Notes under the pieces: model-generated
What the model was told of the DNA's origin: nothing
The model's input: only the letters and a program-made list of their open reading frames with translations
Databases searched by the model: none
Shown: in pieces, positions 55,817 to 64,000 of the stretch
Layout of the letters: each line of letters begins with the position of its first letter
How positions within the stretch are numbered: position 1 is the first letter of the stretch
DNA from: Hyphomicrobiales bacterium
GTDB taxonomy: Bacteria; Pseudomonadota; Alphaproteobacteria; Rhizobiales; Rhizobiaceae
DNA length: 64,000 nt
Assembly: GCA_900467685.1 (NCBI GenBank)
Contig: UBQX01000004.1
Location: 86,217 to 150,216, forward strand
Reading direction: 5' to 3'
Program-made: the position numbers and the translations under genes

Positions 55817-56401
55817 ATGATCGAGGATGGGGAACCGATCAAGATGCGCAAGGAACCGCCGCCGTCCACCGACGCGATGGATCGCGTGGACATGGCCCTC
55901 TCTGCCACGGGCGTGACGCTGGCCGTCTTTGCCGCCTTCTTCCCCTGGTATGTGTTCTTCAATTACGAGCAGTTCGCGCCCAAATACGGTGAGATGGTGC
56001 AGAACATGCGCCGCGATCTCCCCGTCTTCGCGCCGAAGCCGGTCTTTTCCGTTTCGCCATCGGCAAGCATCAATATCAACCAGCGTCCGCCAGGTCTTGC
56101 CATGCAGGTTCCGCCGGGTCTGGACGACATCACCACGGCCACGGTTCCCGGCGAAGACGCAGACCGCAAGAAGGCGCGCTCCGATACAGGCGCGCTGGAT
56201 CAGCCGATGCCGGGCGCGGCGGGAAGCTTCCGGCTGCTGCATGTCGCGGGCGGGCGCGCACTGGTGGAAGATGCCAGCGGCATCTACATGGTGGGAATAG
56301 GCGAGGTTCTGCCCGACAACAGCAAGCTGGTCTCCATCGAACAGCAGGCCGGAAAGTGGCTTATCACCACATCCAATGGCGCCACCTTGCTCGTCAATTG
56401 A
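55817..56401 (+). CDS. Single-span flagellar-locus protein, PilP/GspC-like C-terminal domain
   Basis: Unknown protein of 194 residues between fliI and flgB. A cytosolic Lys/Glu/Pro-rich N-terminus (about 35 residues), one membrane helix (about 38-54, TLAVFAAFFPWYVFF), a Pro-rich linker, and a C-terminal beta-type domain (about 135-194; FRLLHVAGGRALVEDASGIY, MVGIGEVLPDNSKLVSIEQQ). The pattern 'vG..lp...klv.I' recalls the HR/PilP domain of GspC and PilP. From memory a hypothetical gene sits at this place in S. meliloti. Probably an inner-membrane flagellar assembly factor; function not assigned. Confidence 0.75.
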   Translation: MIEDGEPIKMRKEPPPSTDAMDRVDMALSATGVTLAVFAAFFPWYVFFNYEQFAPKYGEMVQNMRRDLPVFAPKPVFSVSPSASININQRPPGLAMQVPPGLDDITTATVPGEDADRKKARSDTGALDQPMPGAAGSFRLLHVAGGRALVEDASGIYMVGIGEVLPDNSKLVSIEQQAGKWLITTSNGATLLVN

Positions 56402-56526
56402 TCATGAAGGGGCGGGCGCGCTGCCCGCCTCAGGGACGATCGCCCGGTCAGAGCAAGTCCCACGCAAGTTTAGAAGCCTACCCTCTGTCTCATAGCCATG
56501 ATTAGCTGGAATGTACGGAGCGGGCG
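56402..56526 (+). promoter_or_regulatory. Upstream region of the flgB operon with hairpin
   Basis: A stem GGCGGGC / GCCCGCC (56411-56417 with 56423-56429) follows the preceding stop codon by about ten bases and may end that transcript, although no T-run follows. The rest of the 125-bp gap should hold the flgB promoter; no clear -35/-10 was found. Confidence 0.4.
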
Positions 56527-56922
56527 ATGCAGCCTATACAGTTTTTTCAACTCGCCTCGCAGCAGGCGCAGTGGCTGTCTGTCCGCCAAAGCGTCGTTTC
56601 CACGAACGTGGCAAATGCCGATACGCCCGGCTTCAAGGTCAAGGATGTCGTTCCCTTTGCCGATTTTCTGGACGCCGCATCGTCGCGCAGCGATGGCGTC
56701 ACCCTTGCCTCCACCAATCCCAAGCACTTCGCCGATATCAGCCAGGATGCGATGAATGTGCGGCAGGTGGATGGCAAGCCGGGCAAGATCAGTGCCTCGG
56801 GCAACAATGTCGGCCTGGCACAGGAGATGATCAAGGCAAGCGAAGCCAGAGGCGCCTACGACCTCAACACGGGCCTCGTGAAGTCGCTGAACAAGATGAT
56901 GTTGATGGTTGTCAGGAGATAG
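56527..56922 (+). CDS. flgB: Flagellar proximal rod protein FlgB
   Basis: First rod protein, 131 residues, with the N-terminal [20 protein letters not shown] motif and C-terminal helical region. First gene of the compact flgB-flgC-fliE-flgG-flgA-flgI-motE-flgH-fliL-fliP operon, whose genes overlap or lie within about 20 bases of each other. Confidence 0.94.
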   Translation: MQPIQFFQLASQQAQWLSVRQSVVSTNVANADTPGFKVKDVVPFADFLDAASSRSDGVTLASTNPKHFADISQDAMNVRQVDGKPGKISASGNNVGLAQEMIKASEARGAYDLNTGLVKSLNKMMLMVVRR

Positions 56923-56927
56923 TCTGG

Positions 56928-57350
56928 ATGATCGTTGATCCTTTGAAAGCAAGCCTTCAGATTTCTGCCTCCGGCATGGACGCGCAGTCGACGCGTCTGC
57001 GCATCGTATCGGAAAATCTTGCCAACGTGCGCTCTACCGGCGAGACGCCGGGCTCCGAGCCCTATCGCCGCAAGATGGTGAGCTTTGCCTCGCATGTGGA
57101 CCGCGCCTCGGGCGTTCCGGAAGTCAAGATCCAGAAGATCTTCGACGACAAGAGCGCCTTCAACCTCGAATTCGACCCCGGCAATCCGGCGGCCAACAAG
57201 GACGGCTACGTGAAGATGCCGAACGTCAATCCGCTGATCGAAATGGCGGATATGCGCGAAGCAAACCGCAGCTATGAAGCCAACCTTCAGGCGATCAAAC
57301 AGGCGCGAGACATGATCAGCTCGACCATCGACCTCTTGAGGAGTTCGTGA
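56928..57350 (+). CDS. flgC: Flagellar proximal rod protein FlgC
   Basis: Rod protein, 140 residues. N-terminal [20 protein letters not shown] and [18 protein letters not shown] motifs and the C-terminal [20 protein letters not shown] helix are typical. The ATG at 56928 is preferred over an in-frame upstream start because it gives the family N-terminus. Overlaps the fliE start by one base. Confidence 0.94.
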   Translation: MIVDPLKASLQISASGMDAQSTRLRIVSENLANVRSTGETPGSEPYRRKMVSFASHVDRASGVPEVKIQKIFDDKSAFNLEFDPGNPAANKDGYVKMPNVNPLIEMADMREANRSYEANLQAIKQARDMISSTIDLLRSS

Positions 57351-57664
57351 TGATAGACCCCATCTCCCTTTCCTCGCTGGTGCAGAGCCTGTCGAGTGTC
57401 GCCAGCAAGGCGGCGACGACTGCGGAGGATGCCTCCAAGGTCGCGGGTCCGAGCTTTGTCGATGTTCTGAAAAACACTGCGTCCGACATGTTCGGCGATC
57501 TGAAGAATGCCGAAACGATGTCCTACAAGGGTGTCGAGGGCAAGGCATCGACCCGCGAAGTGGTCGACGCCGTCATGAATGCCGACCGCTCCCTGCAGAC
57601 GGCCATCGCCATCCGCGACAAGGTCGTCTCCGCCTATCTCGACATCACGAAAATGCCAATCTGA
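57350..57664 (+). CDS. fliE: Flagellar hook-basal body protein FliE
   Basis: Links the MS ring to the rod, 104 residues. The conserved C-terminal region is ASTREVVDAVMNADRSLQTA and IRDKVVSAYLDITKMPI. The ATG at 57350 has GAGGAG seven bases upstream; a GTG at 57347 is not needed. Confidence 0.93.
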   Translation: MIDPISLSSLVQSLSSVASKAATTAEDASKVAGPSFVDVLKNTASDMFGDLKNAETMSYKGVEGKASTREVVDAVMNADRSLQTAIAIRDKVVSAYLDITKMPI

Positions 57665-57673
57665 GGAACGCCG

Positions 57674-58462
57674 ATGAGAGCTCTATCCATAGCTGCAACC
57701 GGCATGAATGCCCAGCAGACAAACCTCGAAGTCATTTCGAACAACATCGCCAACATCAACACGACGGGCTTCAAGCGCGCCCGCGCCGAGTTCACCGACC
57801 TTCTCTATCAGACGGAGCGCCAGGCCGGGATTTCCAACGCCGCCAACGGCTCGATCGTGCCGGAAGGCGTCAATATCGGCCTCGGCGTCAAGACCGCGGC
57901 CGTGCGCAACCTGCATGAGCAGGGCCAGTTGCAATCGACCAGCAACCCGTTCGACGTCGCCATTGTCGGCAAGGGCTGGTTCCAGATTCAGGCCGCCGAC
58001 GGCAGCACGGTCTACACGCGCGACGGTGCCTTCAACGTGAATGCGGAAGGGCAGCTGGTCACGCTGTCCGGCGCGCAGGTGATCCCGAACATCACCGTTC
58101 CGATCGACGCCAAGAACATCACGATCAACAACACCGGACAGGTCTTCGCGATGGTCGGCAACGATACCAACGCGACACAGCTCGGGCAGATCACGGTCGC
58201 GACGTTTATCAACGACGCCGGTCTCGACGCCATGGGCGACAACCTGTTTCGCCAGACCGCGGCGTCCGGTGACCCGACGGTCGGCGTGCCGAACGATCCC
58301 GGTTTTGGCAAGCTGCAGCAGAATTACCTGGAAGCCTCGAACGTGGACCCGGTGAAGGAAATCACCGACCTGATCTCGGCCCAGCGCGCCTATGAAATGA
58401 ATTCCAAGGTCATCCAGGCCGCCGACGACATGGCTTCCGTGGTCTCGAAGAACCTGAGGTAA
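57674..58462 (+). CDS. flgG: Flagellar distal rod protein FlgG
   Basis: Distal rod protein, 262 residues. N-terminal [20 protein letters not shown] and [20 protein letters not shown]-terminal [25 protein letters not shown] precedes the ATG. Length and motifs are normal. Confidence 0.96.
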   Translation: MRALSIAATGMNAQQTNLEVISNNIANINTTGFKRARAEFTDLLYQTERQAGISNAANGSIVPEGVNIGLGVKTAAVRNLHEQGQLQSTSNPFDVAIVGKGWFQIQAADGSTVYTRDGAFNVNAEGQLVTLSGAQVIPNITVPIDAKNITINNTGQVFAMVGNDTNATQLGQITVATFINDAGLDAMGDNLFRQTAASGDPTVGVPNDPGFGKLQQNYLEASNVDPVKEITDLISAQRAYEMNSKVIQAADDMASVVSKNLR

Positions 58463-58478
58463 AATCTGGAGGTTGGGC

Positions 58479-58973
58479 ATGATGCGCCGACTGCAAAATC
58501 GCATTGTCATGAAGACACTTGTTTCCGCGTTCCTGATGGCCCTCCTGCCGGCATTCGCCGCCGTTGCAGGGCCTGCGGAAGAGGGCAAGCGCTACGCCAT
58601 GGTGCCGACGGCGGTCATCTATCCCGGTCAGATCATTGGCTCGGGGCAGGTGAAGCGCGTCGAGGTCACCAACCCGGACTTTGCAGGCGATTTCGCCACC
58701 GACTTCGGGCAGGTCGAGGGCATGATCACCAAGAGCACACTCATTCCCGACCGTGCCATCAGCATCTCGTCGCTCCGCGAACCCTTCGCTGTCACCCATG
58801 GCCAGCAGGTCCGGCTTCTCTACAACAACGGCTCGCTGCAGATCACGGCGCTCGGCATGCCGCTTCAGGATGGCAGTATCGGTGAGCTGATCCGCGTCCG
58901 CAACGCCGATTCCGGCCTGACGGTCAGCGGAACCATCCTCAGTCCTGGAATTGTGCAGGTGGTTTCGAAATGA
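58479..58973 (+). CDS. flgA: Flagellar P-ring assembly chaperone FlgA
   Basis: Periplasmic chaperone for FlgI, 164 residues from the ATG at 58479, which has GGAGG seven bases upstream. The Sec signal peptide begins at MKTLVSAFLMALLPAFAAVA (residue 11). The SAF-like domain shows VIYPGQIIGSGQVKRVEVTN and the C-terminal domain GQQVRLLYNNGSLQITALG. Shorter than enterobacterial FlgA (219) but normal for rhizobia. Four-base overlap with flgI. Confidence 0.9.
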   Translation: MMRRLQNRIVMKTLVSAFLMALLPAFAAVAGPAEEGKRYAMVPTAVIYPGQIIGSGQVKRVEVTNPDFAGDFATDFGQVEGMITKSTLIPDRAISISSLREPFAVTHGQQVRLLYNNGSLQITALGMPLQDGSIGELIRVRNADSGLTVSGTILSPGIVQVVSK

Positions 58974-60088
58974 AATGCATCCGCAACATCGCAGTCATCG
59001 TGTTCGCCGTCTGCCTCACCCTGGCAGGCGGTCATTCCGCGTTTGCGACCTCCCGCATCAAGGACATTGCCTCTCTGCAGGCAGGCCGTGACAACCAGTT
59101 GATCGGCTACGGCCTCGTGGTCGGCCTGCAGGGCACTGGCGACAGCCTTCGCTCCGCGCCCTTCACCGAGCAGTCGATGCGCGCCATGCTGCAGAACCTC
59201 GGGATTTCCACCCAGGGCGGCCAGAGCCGCACCAAGAACGTGGCGGCCGTCATGGTGACCGCAACGCTTCCGCCGTTCGCGAGCCCCGGCAGCCGTATCG
59301 ATATCTCCGTCTCCTCCATGGGCGACGCGACGAACCTGCGTGGCGGCACGCTCGTGATGACGTCGCTGACCGGCGCTGACGGCCAGATCTACGCCGTAGC
59401 GCAAGGCTCGATCATCGTGTCTGGCTTCTCCGCCGATGGCGCTGCCGCATCCGTGACGCAGGGCGTGCCGACCGCAGGCCGCATTCCGGGCGGCGCGATC
59501 ATCGAGCGCCCGCTGCCTTCGCGCTTCAAGGACGGTGTCAACCTGGTCCTGCAGCTGCGCAACCCCGACTTCACGACGGCCGTCGGCATATCCGACGCCA
59601 TCAATGCCTGGGCCCGCGCACGCTATGGCGCACCGATCGCCGAGGCGACGGATTCTCAGGAGGTCGCCGTGGCCAAGCCGAAGCAGGCCGACCTTGCGCG
59701 TCTGATGGCCGATATCGAAAACCTCGCGGTTGAGACCGACACCCCCGCCAAGGTTGTTGTCAACGAGCGCACCGGCACCATCGTCATTGGCGCCGACGTC
59801 AAGGTCTCCAAGGTCGCCGTCAGCTATGGCACGCTGACCGTGCAGGTGACCGAAACGCCGCAGATCGTTCAGCCGAACCCCTTCAGCCAGGGCGTCACGG
59901 CGGTGCAGCCGCAGACCGACATCAAGGCGACCGCAGAAAGTGGCACGGTGGCGATCCTCAACGGTCCTGATCTCAAGAGCCTCGTCACAGGCCTCAACAG
60001 CATCGGCGTAAAGCCTGATGGCGTGATCGCGATCCTCCAGGGCATCAAGTCCGCAGGCGCCCTCAACGCCGAACTGGTGGTGCAGTGA
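58970..60088 (+). CDS. flgI: Flagellar P-ring protein FlgI
   Basis: Periplasmic ring around the rod, 372 residues, with a signal peptide to about residue 25. Typical phrases are SRIKDIASLQAGRDNQLIGY, GQSRTKNVAAVMVTATLPPF and VVNERTGTIVIGADVKVS. Length normal. Stop overlaps the motE start by one base (TGATG). Confidence 0.96.
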   Translation: MKCIRNIAVIVFAVCLTLAGGHSAFATSRIKDIASLQAGRDNQLIGYGLVVGLQGTGDSLRSAPFTEQSMRAMLQNLGISTQGGQSRTKNVAAVMVTATLPPFASPGSRIDISVSSMGDATNLRGGTLVMTSLTGADGQIYAVAQGSIIVSGFSADGAAASVTQGVPTAGRIPGGAIIERPLPSRFKDGVNLVLQLRNPDFTTAVGISDAINAWARARYGAPIAEATDSQEVAVAKPKQADLARLMADIENLAVETDTPAKVVVNERTGTIVIGADVKVSKVAVSYGTLTVQVTETPQIVQPNPFSQGVTAVQPQTDIKATAESGTVAILNGPDLKSLVTGLNSIGVKPDGVIAILQGIKSAGALNAELVVQ

Positions 60089-60609
60089 TGGCGGGACAAG
60101 GGTTCATGACAGCCAGGACAGCATGGAGGCTTGCCGCCGCCACGCTCCTTCTCGCATCTGTCTCGGCAATGGCCAATGACACGCCGGCCGCGCCGCCAGC
60201 CAATGCCAGCATCGACGAAATCCAGCAATATTGCTCGAACGTTGTCGATCCCGCCCGGGATCGTCGTTACCTGATGCAGAAGCAGGATCTCGAAAAGCTC
60301 AAGGCCGATGTCGATGTTCGCATGAAGGCGCTCGAGGAGCGCCGCAACGAGTATCAGGACTGGTTGAAGAGGCGCAACGATTTCATCGACAAGGCCCGTG
60401 ATGACCTGGTCGAGATGTACAAGAACATCAAGCCCATCGATGCCGCGCCACGGCTTGCAGAGGTCGATGTCTACGTGGCGGCTGCAATCCTGATGAAGCT
60501 TCCGCCACGTCTGTCTGGGCAGATCTTGAGTAAAATGGACCCTGCCAAGGTGGCAAAACTGACAGCGCTGATCTCCAGTGCTGCCGACACCCCGGCCAAA
60601 AAAGGCTAA
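60088..60609 (+). CDS. motE: MotE, periplasmic chaperone of MotC
   Basis: Rhizobium-specific motility protein, 173 residues. Signal peptide to about residue 29, then a strongly charged coiled coil (about 62-110; QDLEKLKADVDVRMKALEER) and a C-terminal MgtE-N-like helical part (YVAAAILMKLPPRLSGQILSK). A single Cys (C49, IQQYC) remains after export; in S. meliloti MotE dimerises through a disulfide and stabilises MotC. The ATG at 60088 overlaps the flgI stop. Confidence 0.88.
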   Translation: MAGQGFMTARTAWRLAAATLLLASVSAMANDTPAAPPANASIDEIQQYCSNVVDPARDRRYLMQKQDLEKLKADVDVRMKALEERRNEYQDWLKRRNDFIDKARDDLVEMYKNIKPIDAAPRLAEVDVYVAAAILMKLPPRLSGQILSKMDPAKVAKLTALISSAADTPAKKG

Positions 60610-60611
60610 TC

Positions 60612-61322
60612 ATGAAGAAACTCATTCTCCTTTTCGCTCTTCTGATGCCTTTGGCCGGATGTGGAAGTCAGGCGGTCAACGAAATCGGCCGCGCACCTTC
60701 CATGAGCCCGATCGGAAGCGGTCTGCGCTATGGCCAGACGCAGGAAATGGCGCTTTATCCGAAGCGCCCGCAGCAGGTCGCCTCGGGCTACTCGCTGTGG
60801 AACGACAACCAGGCCGCGCTCTTCAAGGATTCGCGCGCGCTGAAGGTTGGCGACATTCTCACGGTCAATATCCAGATCAATGACAACGCCTCCTTCGCGA
60901 ACGACACCAAGCGCAGCCGGCAGAATTCCGAAAGCATGAATTTCGGTCTCCAGGCCAAGAGCGCTGCCGTGTCGCCCGCGCTCTCGGGCAACATCAACGG
61001 CGGATCCGACACATCCTCGACCGGCTCGGGTTCGACCAAGCGCTCGGAGAAGCTGACGCTTCTCGTCGCCGCGGTCGTGACCGGGATTCTGGAGAACGGC
61101 AACCTGGTGATTTCCGGTTCGCAGGAAGTGCGCGTGAACCAGGAGCTTCGCATCCTGAACGTCGGCGGCATCGTCCGGCCGCAGGACGTGAACGCCGACA
61201 ACCAGATCTCCTACGAACGCATCGCCGAGGCCCGTATCTCCTACGGTGGCCGTGGACGCCTGACGGAAGTCCAGCAGCCGCCATGGGGTCAGCAGGCCGT
61301 CGATCTCTTCTCGCCATTCTGA
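60612..61322 (+). CDS. flgH: Flagellar L-ring lipoprotein FlgH
   Basis: Outer-membrane ring lipoprotein, 236 residues. Signal peptide with lipobox LAGC (Cys17, LMPLAGCGS). The core shows VGDILTVNIQINDNASFAND, NLVISGSQEVRVNQELRILN and VNADNQISYERIAEARISYG. Starts 2 bases after motE. Confidence 0.95.
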   Translation: MKKLILLFALLMPLAGCGSQAVNEIGRAPSMSPIGSGLRYGQTQEMALYPKRPQQVASGYSLWNDNQAALFKDSRALKVGDILTVNIQINDNASFANDTKRSRQNSESMNFGLQAKSAAVSPALSGNINGGSDTSSTGSGSTKRSEKLTLLVAAVVTGILENGNLVISGSQEVRVNQELRILNVGGIVRPQDVNADNQISYERIAEARISYGGRGRLTEVQQPPWGQQAVDLFSPF

Positions 61323-61340
61323 CGCTCGATCAAAGGACGC

Positions 61341-61922
61341 ATGACGATGGCAGAACCGAACGCACCGGCGGCGGAAGAAGGCGAGGAGGGCGCCAAGAAA
61401 AAGGGTGGCGGCCTCGTCGTCACCATCGTCATCGTCCTTGTTCTGTCGGTATTGGCCGGCGGTGGCGGCTGGTATCTTGGCAAGATGATGTCCGAGAAGT
61501 TCATCACCCAGGAGAAGAAGGACGAGCTCGCCAAGAAGACCGCAGCTCCTGCCGAGGGTGCCGCGGAAGGCGGCGGGCATGGCGGCAAGGAGGCCAAGAA
61601 GCCCGGCGAAGACGCCCTTCCGCATCTCGCCAACGAAGAAAACAACGTCGTGGCGCTGGAGCCGATTACCAGCAATCTGGCCTATCCCTCGGAGAGCTGG
61701 GTTCGGCTCGAGGTCGCGCTGCTCTTTAACGACAAGCCGGATGAGAAGACGGCGGAGGAGGTCCACCAGGACATACTCGCCTACATCCGCACGGTCTCGC
61801 TGCAGCAGATCCAGAGCGTTCGCGGCTTTGAATATCTCAGACAGGATATCAAGGAGCGCGCGACGCTCAGAACCGAGGGTCGTGTGAAGGATGTGATGTT
61901 CAGGACATTTGTGGTGCAATGA
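61341..61922 (+). CDS. fliL: Flagellar basal-body protein FliL
   Basis: Stator-associated inner-membrane protein, 193 residues. A Glu/Lys-rich N-terminus, one helix (about 25-46; LVVTIVIVLVLSVLAGGGGW), an Ala/Gly/Lys linker and the C-terminal periplasmic domain (VRLEVALLFNDKPDEKTAEE; SVRGFEYLRQDIKERATLRT). Start ATG 61341 or 61347. Four-base overlap with fliP. Confidence 0.93.
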   Translation: MTMAEPNAPAAEEGEEGAKKKGGGLVVTIVIVLVLSVLAGGGGWYLGKMMSEKFITQEKKDELAKKTAAPAEGAAEGGGHGGKEAKKPGEDALPHLANEENNVVALEPITSNLAYPSESWVRLEVALLFNDKPDEKTAEEVHQDILAYIRTVSLQQIQSVRGFEYLRQDIKERATLRTEGRVKDVMFRTFVVQ

Positions 61923-62656
61923 AAAAGCTTCTCTTCTTCACGGCACTCATTGTCCTTCTGCCCGCCGGAGGTTTCGCCCAGCAGTTGCCCGACTTCCTGA
62001 CGCAGGCGCCGGTCAGCGGGTCGGTCGCGTCCTGGATCATCCGGACGCTTGGCCTTCTGACGGTGCTCTCCATCGCACCGGGCATTCTGGTGATGGTCAC
62101 GAGCTTTCCGCGCTTCGTCATCGCCTTCTCGATCCTGCGCTCCGGCATGGGGCTCGCCACGACGCCGTCCAACATGATCCTGACCAGCCTTGCGCTGTTC
62201 ATGACCTTCTATGTCATGACCCCTGTCTTCGATAAGTCGTGGCAGGATGGGATCAAGCCGATGATGGACAACCAGATCAACGAGACGGAAGCCTTGCCGA
62301 AGATTTACGGCCCGTTCCGCGACTTCATGCTGGCCAACACGCGCGACAAGGACCTGAAGCTTTTTGTCGATATCGCCAAGGAAAAGGGCCAGACCACTGA
62401 AACGGACGGCAAGCTAGACCTGCGTGTCGTCGTGCCCGCGTTCATGATCTCGGAAATCCGGCGCGGCTTCGAAATCGGCTTTCTCATCGTCCTGCCGTTT
62501 CTGGTGATCGATCTCATCGTGGCGACGATCACCATGGCAATGGGCATGATGATGCTGCCGCCGACGTCGATCTCGCTGCCGTTCAAGATCCTCTTCTTCG
62601 TGCTGATCGATGGCTGGAACCTTCTGGTCGGCAGCCTGACGCGCTCCTTCATGTAG
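61919..62656 (+). CDS. fliP: Flagellar export gate protein FliP
   Basis: Type III export gate subunit, 245 residues, with a cleavable signal sequence (LLFFTALIVLLPAGGFAQ) and four membrane helices. Family phrases SFPRFVIAFSILRSGMGLAT, PAFMISEIRRGFEIGFLIVL and MGMMMLPPTSISLPFKI are intact. Last gene of the flgB operon in this window; fliQ/fliR are not adjacent. Confidence 0.96.
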   Translation: MKKLLFFTALIVLLPAGGFAQQLPDFLTQAPVSGSVASWIIRTLGLLTVLSIAPGILVMVTSFPRFVIAFSILRSGMGLATTPSNMILTSLALFMTFYVMTPVFDKSWQDGIKPMMDNQINETEALPKIYGPFRDFMLANTRDKDLKLFVDIAKEKGQTTETDGKLDLRVVVPAFMISEIRRGFEIGFLIVLPFLVIDLIVATITMAMGMMMLPPTSISLPFKILFFVLIDGWNLLVGSLTRSFM

Positions 62657-62953
62657 AGCTTGCTGGGAAAGCGGGCGCCGGATGTGCCGATCCGGCGCGT
62701 GTCTGTGTCACCCGCAGACGCGCCACTTTTCGCTTTGACAGGCGTTAAGACTCTATTTCATATGATTCGGTGAGTCCGGCGGCGCCACCCCGAAATTAGG
62801 TTTTCGGTAATCTTTGAGGCGGCATAGTCCTGCCTGTACGACGGGCCTGGAGGAGAAGCATCCACAGGCGGCATGATGCCTTTCCGTCGTCGCCGGTAAC
62901 AAGTTTTGACCCGGTATGTCCCTGTTTTTGTTTTGCGTAAAGGGACAATCCCA
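62657..62953 (+). promoter_or_regulatory. fliP-flaA intergenic region with hairpins and flagellin promoter
   Basis: A 297-bp gap. At 62675-62698 a perfect 9-bp stem GCGCCGGAT / ATCCGGCGC; overlapping it, 62694-62724 can form GGCGCG..TCTG / CAGACGCGCC followed by ACTTTT, a likely terminator for fliP. A TTGACA at 62735-62740 with TATGAT at 62761-62766 (20-bp spacing, long) may be the flagellin promoter. The remaining leader of about 190 bases has no ORF. Confidence 0.45.
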
Positions 62954-63919
62954 ATGACTAGCATCATGACGAACGGCGCAGCTATGTCTGCGCTCCAGAC
63001 GCTGCGCGGCATCTCCTCGCAGATGGACGACACACAGAGCGCGATCTCTTCGGGTCTGCGCGTTTCCAAGGCCTCCGACAACGCCGCCTACTGGTCGATT
63101 GCGACCACGATGCGTTCGGACAACAAGGCTCTCTCCACCGTTGGTGACGCACTCGGCCTTGCTGCTGCAAAGACCGATACGGCTTACACTGGTCTGAATG
63201 CCTCGATCTCCGTGGTTGACCAGATCAAGTCCAAGCTCGTTGCTGCCCGCGAACCGGGTGTCGACAAGACGAAGATCAACTCGGAACTCACCGAGCTGAA
63301 GTCGCAGCTGACCTCCATCTCCAAGTCGGCCTCGTTCTCGGGCGAGAACTGGCTCTACAACACCTCCGGCACCGCCGGCACGAAGGAAATGGTCGGCTCG
63401 TTCACCCGTGACACCACCGGCAACGTTTCGGTCAACACGCTGAAATTCAACGCTGCGAACTCTGTCCTCATCGACACCAACGCCGCCAGCGGCGGTCAGT
63501 TGACGAAGGCTCTCACGGTCAACCAGCCGATTGCCAACTCCACGGCAACGACGACGGCGACCTACTTCCTCATCGACGCGAAGTCGACGACGTCTGCAGC
63601 CGGTACGGAAATCAAGCTGACGACCGGCACGAACGACCAGAACATCGAAGGCATGATCTCTGCCGTCGACAAGATGCTGACGAACCTGACGGACTCTGCC
63701 TCGAAGCTCGGTGCTGTCAACAGCCGCATCTCGATGCAGAACGACTTCGTCAACAATCTGCAGGACGTGATCTCCAAGGGCGTCGGTCGGCTCGTGGACG
63801 CCGACATGAACCAGGAATCGACCAAGCTGAAGGCGCTGCAGACGCAGCAGCAGCTTGGTATCCAGGCCCTGTCGATTGCCAACTCCGACAGCCAGAGCGT
63901 CCTCTCGCTCTTCCGCTGA
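62954..63919 (+). CDS. flaA: Flagellin
   Basis: Filament subunit, 321 residues, of the short rhizobial type. The N-terminal D0/D1 region (TNGAAMSALQTLRGISSQMD; SDNAAYWSIATTMRSDNKAL) and the C-terminal D1/D0 region (LGAVNSRISMQNDFVNNLQD; LGIQALSIANSDSQSVLSLF) are conserved; the centre is variable, Thr/Ala-rich. The ATG at 62954 is chosen because it gives the family N-terminus MTSIMTNGAA. By position it matches flaA of S. meliloti; other flagellin genes would lie downstream of the window. Confidence 0.95.
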   Translation: MTSIMTNGAAMSALQTLRGISSQMDDTQSAISSGLRVSKASDNAAYWSIATTMRSDNKALSTVGDALGLAAAKTDTAYTGLNASISVVDQIKSKLVAAREPGVDKTKINSELTELKSQLTSISKSASFSGENWLYNTSGTAGTKEMVGSFTRDTTGNVSVNTLKFNAANSVLIDTNAASGGQLTKALTVNQPIANSTATTTATYFLIDAKSTTSAAGTEIKLTTGTNDQNIEGMISAVDKMLTNLTDSASKLGAVNSRISMQNDFVNNLQDVISKGVGRLVDADMNQESTKLKALQTQQQLGIQALSIANSDSQSVLSLFR

Positions 63920-63953
63920 TCTATCGACCGACACCGTTCCCGGTTGAAACGAG

Positions 63954-63978
63954 AGCCGCGCCTTCGGGCGCGGCTTTT
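63954..63978 (+). terminator. Rho-independent terminator of flaA
   Basis: A 9-bp perfect stem AGCCGCGCC / GGCGCGGCT with a TTCG tetraloop, followed by TTT, 34 bases after the flagellin stop codon. Confidence 0.88.
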
Positions 63979-64000
63979 GCTATGCAATAAGTAAACCTCC

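Noticed and set aside
62735..62766. Sigma-28 type flagellin promoter
   Set aside because: No TAAA-N15-GCCGATAA-like sequence was seen; the visible elements are closer to a sigma-70 type with poor spacing.
1..64000. tRNA, rRNA, insertion sequences, prophage genes or CRISPR arrays
   Set aside because: No CCA-ended cloverleaf, transposase, integrase, phage gene or regularly spaced direct repeat was recognised on reading the intergenic regions.

Overview
This GC-rich window (about 60% GC by eye) comes from a chromosome of the Rhizobiaceae. The best match, from memory of gene order, is the Ensifer/Shinella/Rhizobium part of the family. The evidence is the order icpA-cheS-cheY1-cheA-cheW-cheR-cheB-cheY2-cheD-cheT-fliF-visN-visR, followed by flhB/fliG/fliN/fliM/motA and flgF-fliI-(hyp)-flgBC-fliE-flgGAI-motE-flgH-fliL-fliP-flaA. 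Rhizobial hallmarks are VisN/VisR, MotE, CheT, CheS and the absence of cheZ. No rRNA, tRNA, insertion sequence, prophage or CRISPR array was seen.

Layout. (1) 1-2016: nucleoside salvage genes add (cut by the window edge) and deoB. (2) 2129-14685: a tad/cpa locus for a type IVb Flp pilus. Two TadE/TadG-like pseudopilins and a stand-alone secretin-N0-like protein lie on the minus strand. The Flp pilin, prepilin peptidase CpaA, CpaB-C-D-E-F and TadB-TadC lie on the plus strand, and a TPR lipoprotein (TadD-like) faces them. A TTAA-N7-TTAA CtrA-type box sits upstream of the pilin. (3) 14999-34358: housekeeping and envelope genes. These are an M17 aminopeptidase, a cytochrome b561, a MarR regulator, an NlpC/P60 hydrolase, a 2-hydroxyacid dehydrogenase, the yejABEF peptide importer, mepA, mgsA, glk, dapB, gpmA, a higBA toxin-antitoxin pair with a 30-bp perfect palindrome, an Ada-like methyltransferase, a DUF2244 protein, nth, a CysZ/EI24 membrane protein and a CpdA-like phosphodiesterase. 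(4) 34566-63919: a Tat-exported FecR-domain protein, then the chemotaxis operon and the flagellar regulon up to the first flagellin.

How the genes work together. The chemotaxis operon encodes a soluble receptor (IcpA), the kinase core (CheA/CheW), adaptation enzymes (CheR/CheB/CheD), two response regulators (in S. meliloti CheY2 drives the motor and CheY1 is a phosphate sink) and two accessory sink proteins (CheS, CheT). VisN/VisR are the LuxR-type master activators at the top of the flagellar hierarchy. The flanking operons build the MS ring, C ring, stator, export ATPase and gate, rod, P and L rings and filament. The tad locus makes a second, adhesive surface organelle.

The window is mostly well-known biology. 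I found no clear, large undescribed system. The most interesting details are a CheR-tethering-like C-terminal pentapeptide on CheT, related FF tails on CheD and CheT, a His/Asp-rich CheA linker, an apparently missing haem ligand in the globin domain of IcpA, a PilP/GspC-like protein between fliI and flgB, a conserved unknown protein co-transcribed with flhB, the detached N0-like protein, two copies of a RIME-like repeat between flhB and fliG, and the higBA operator.
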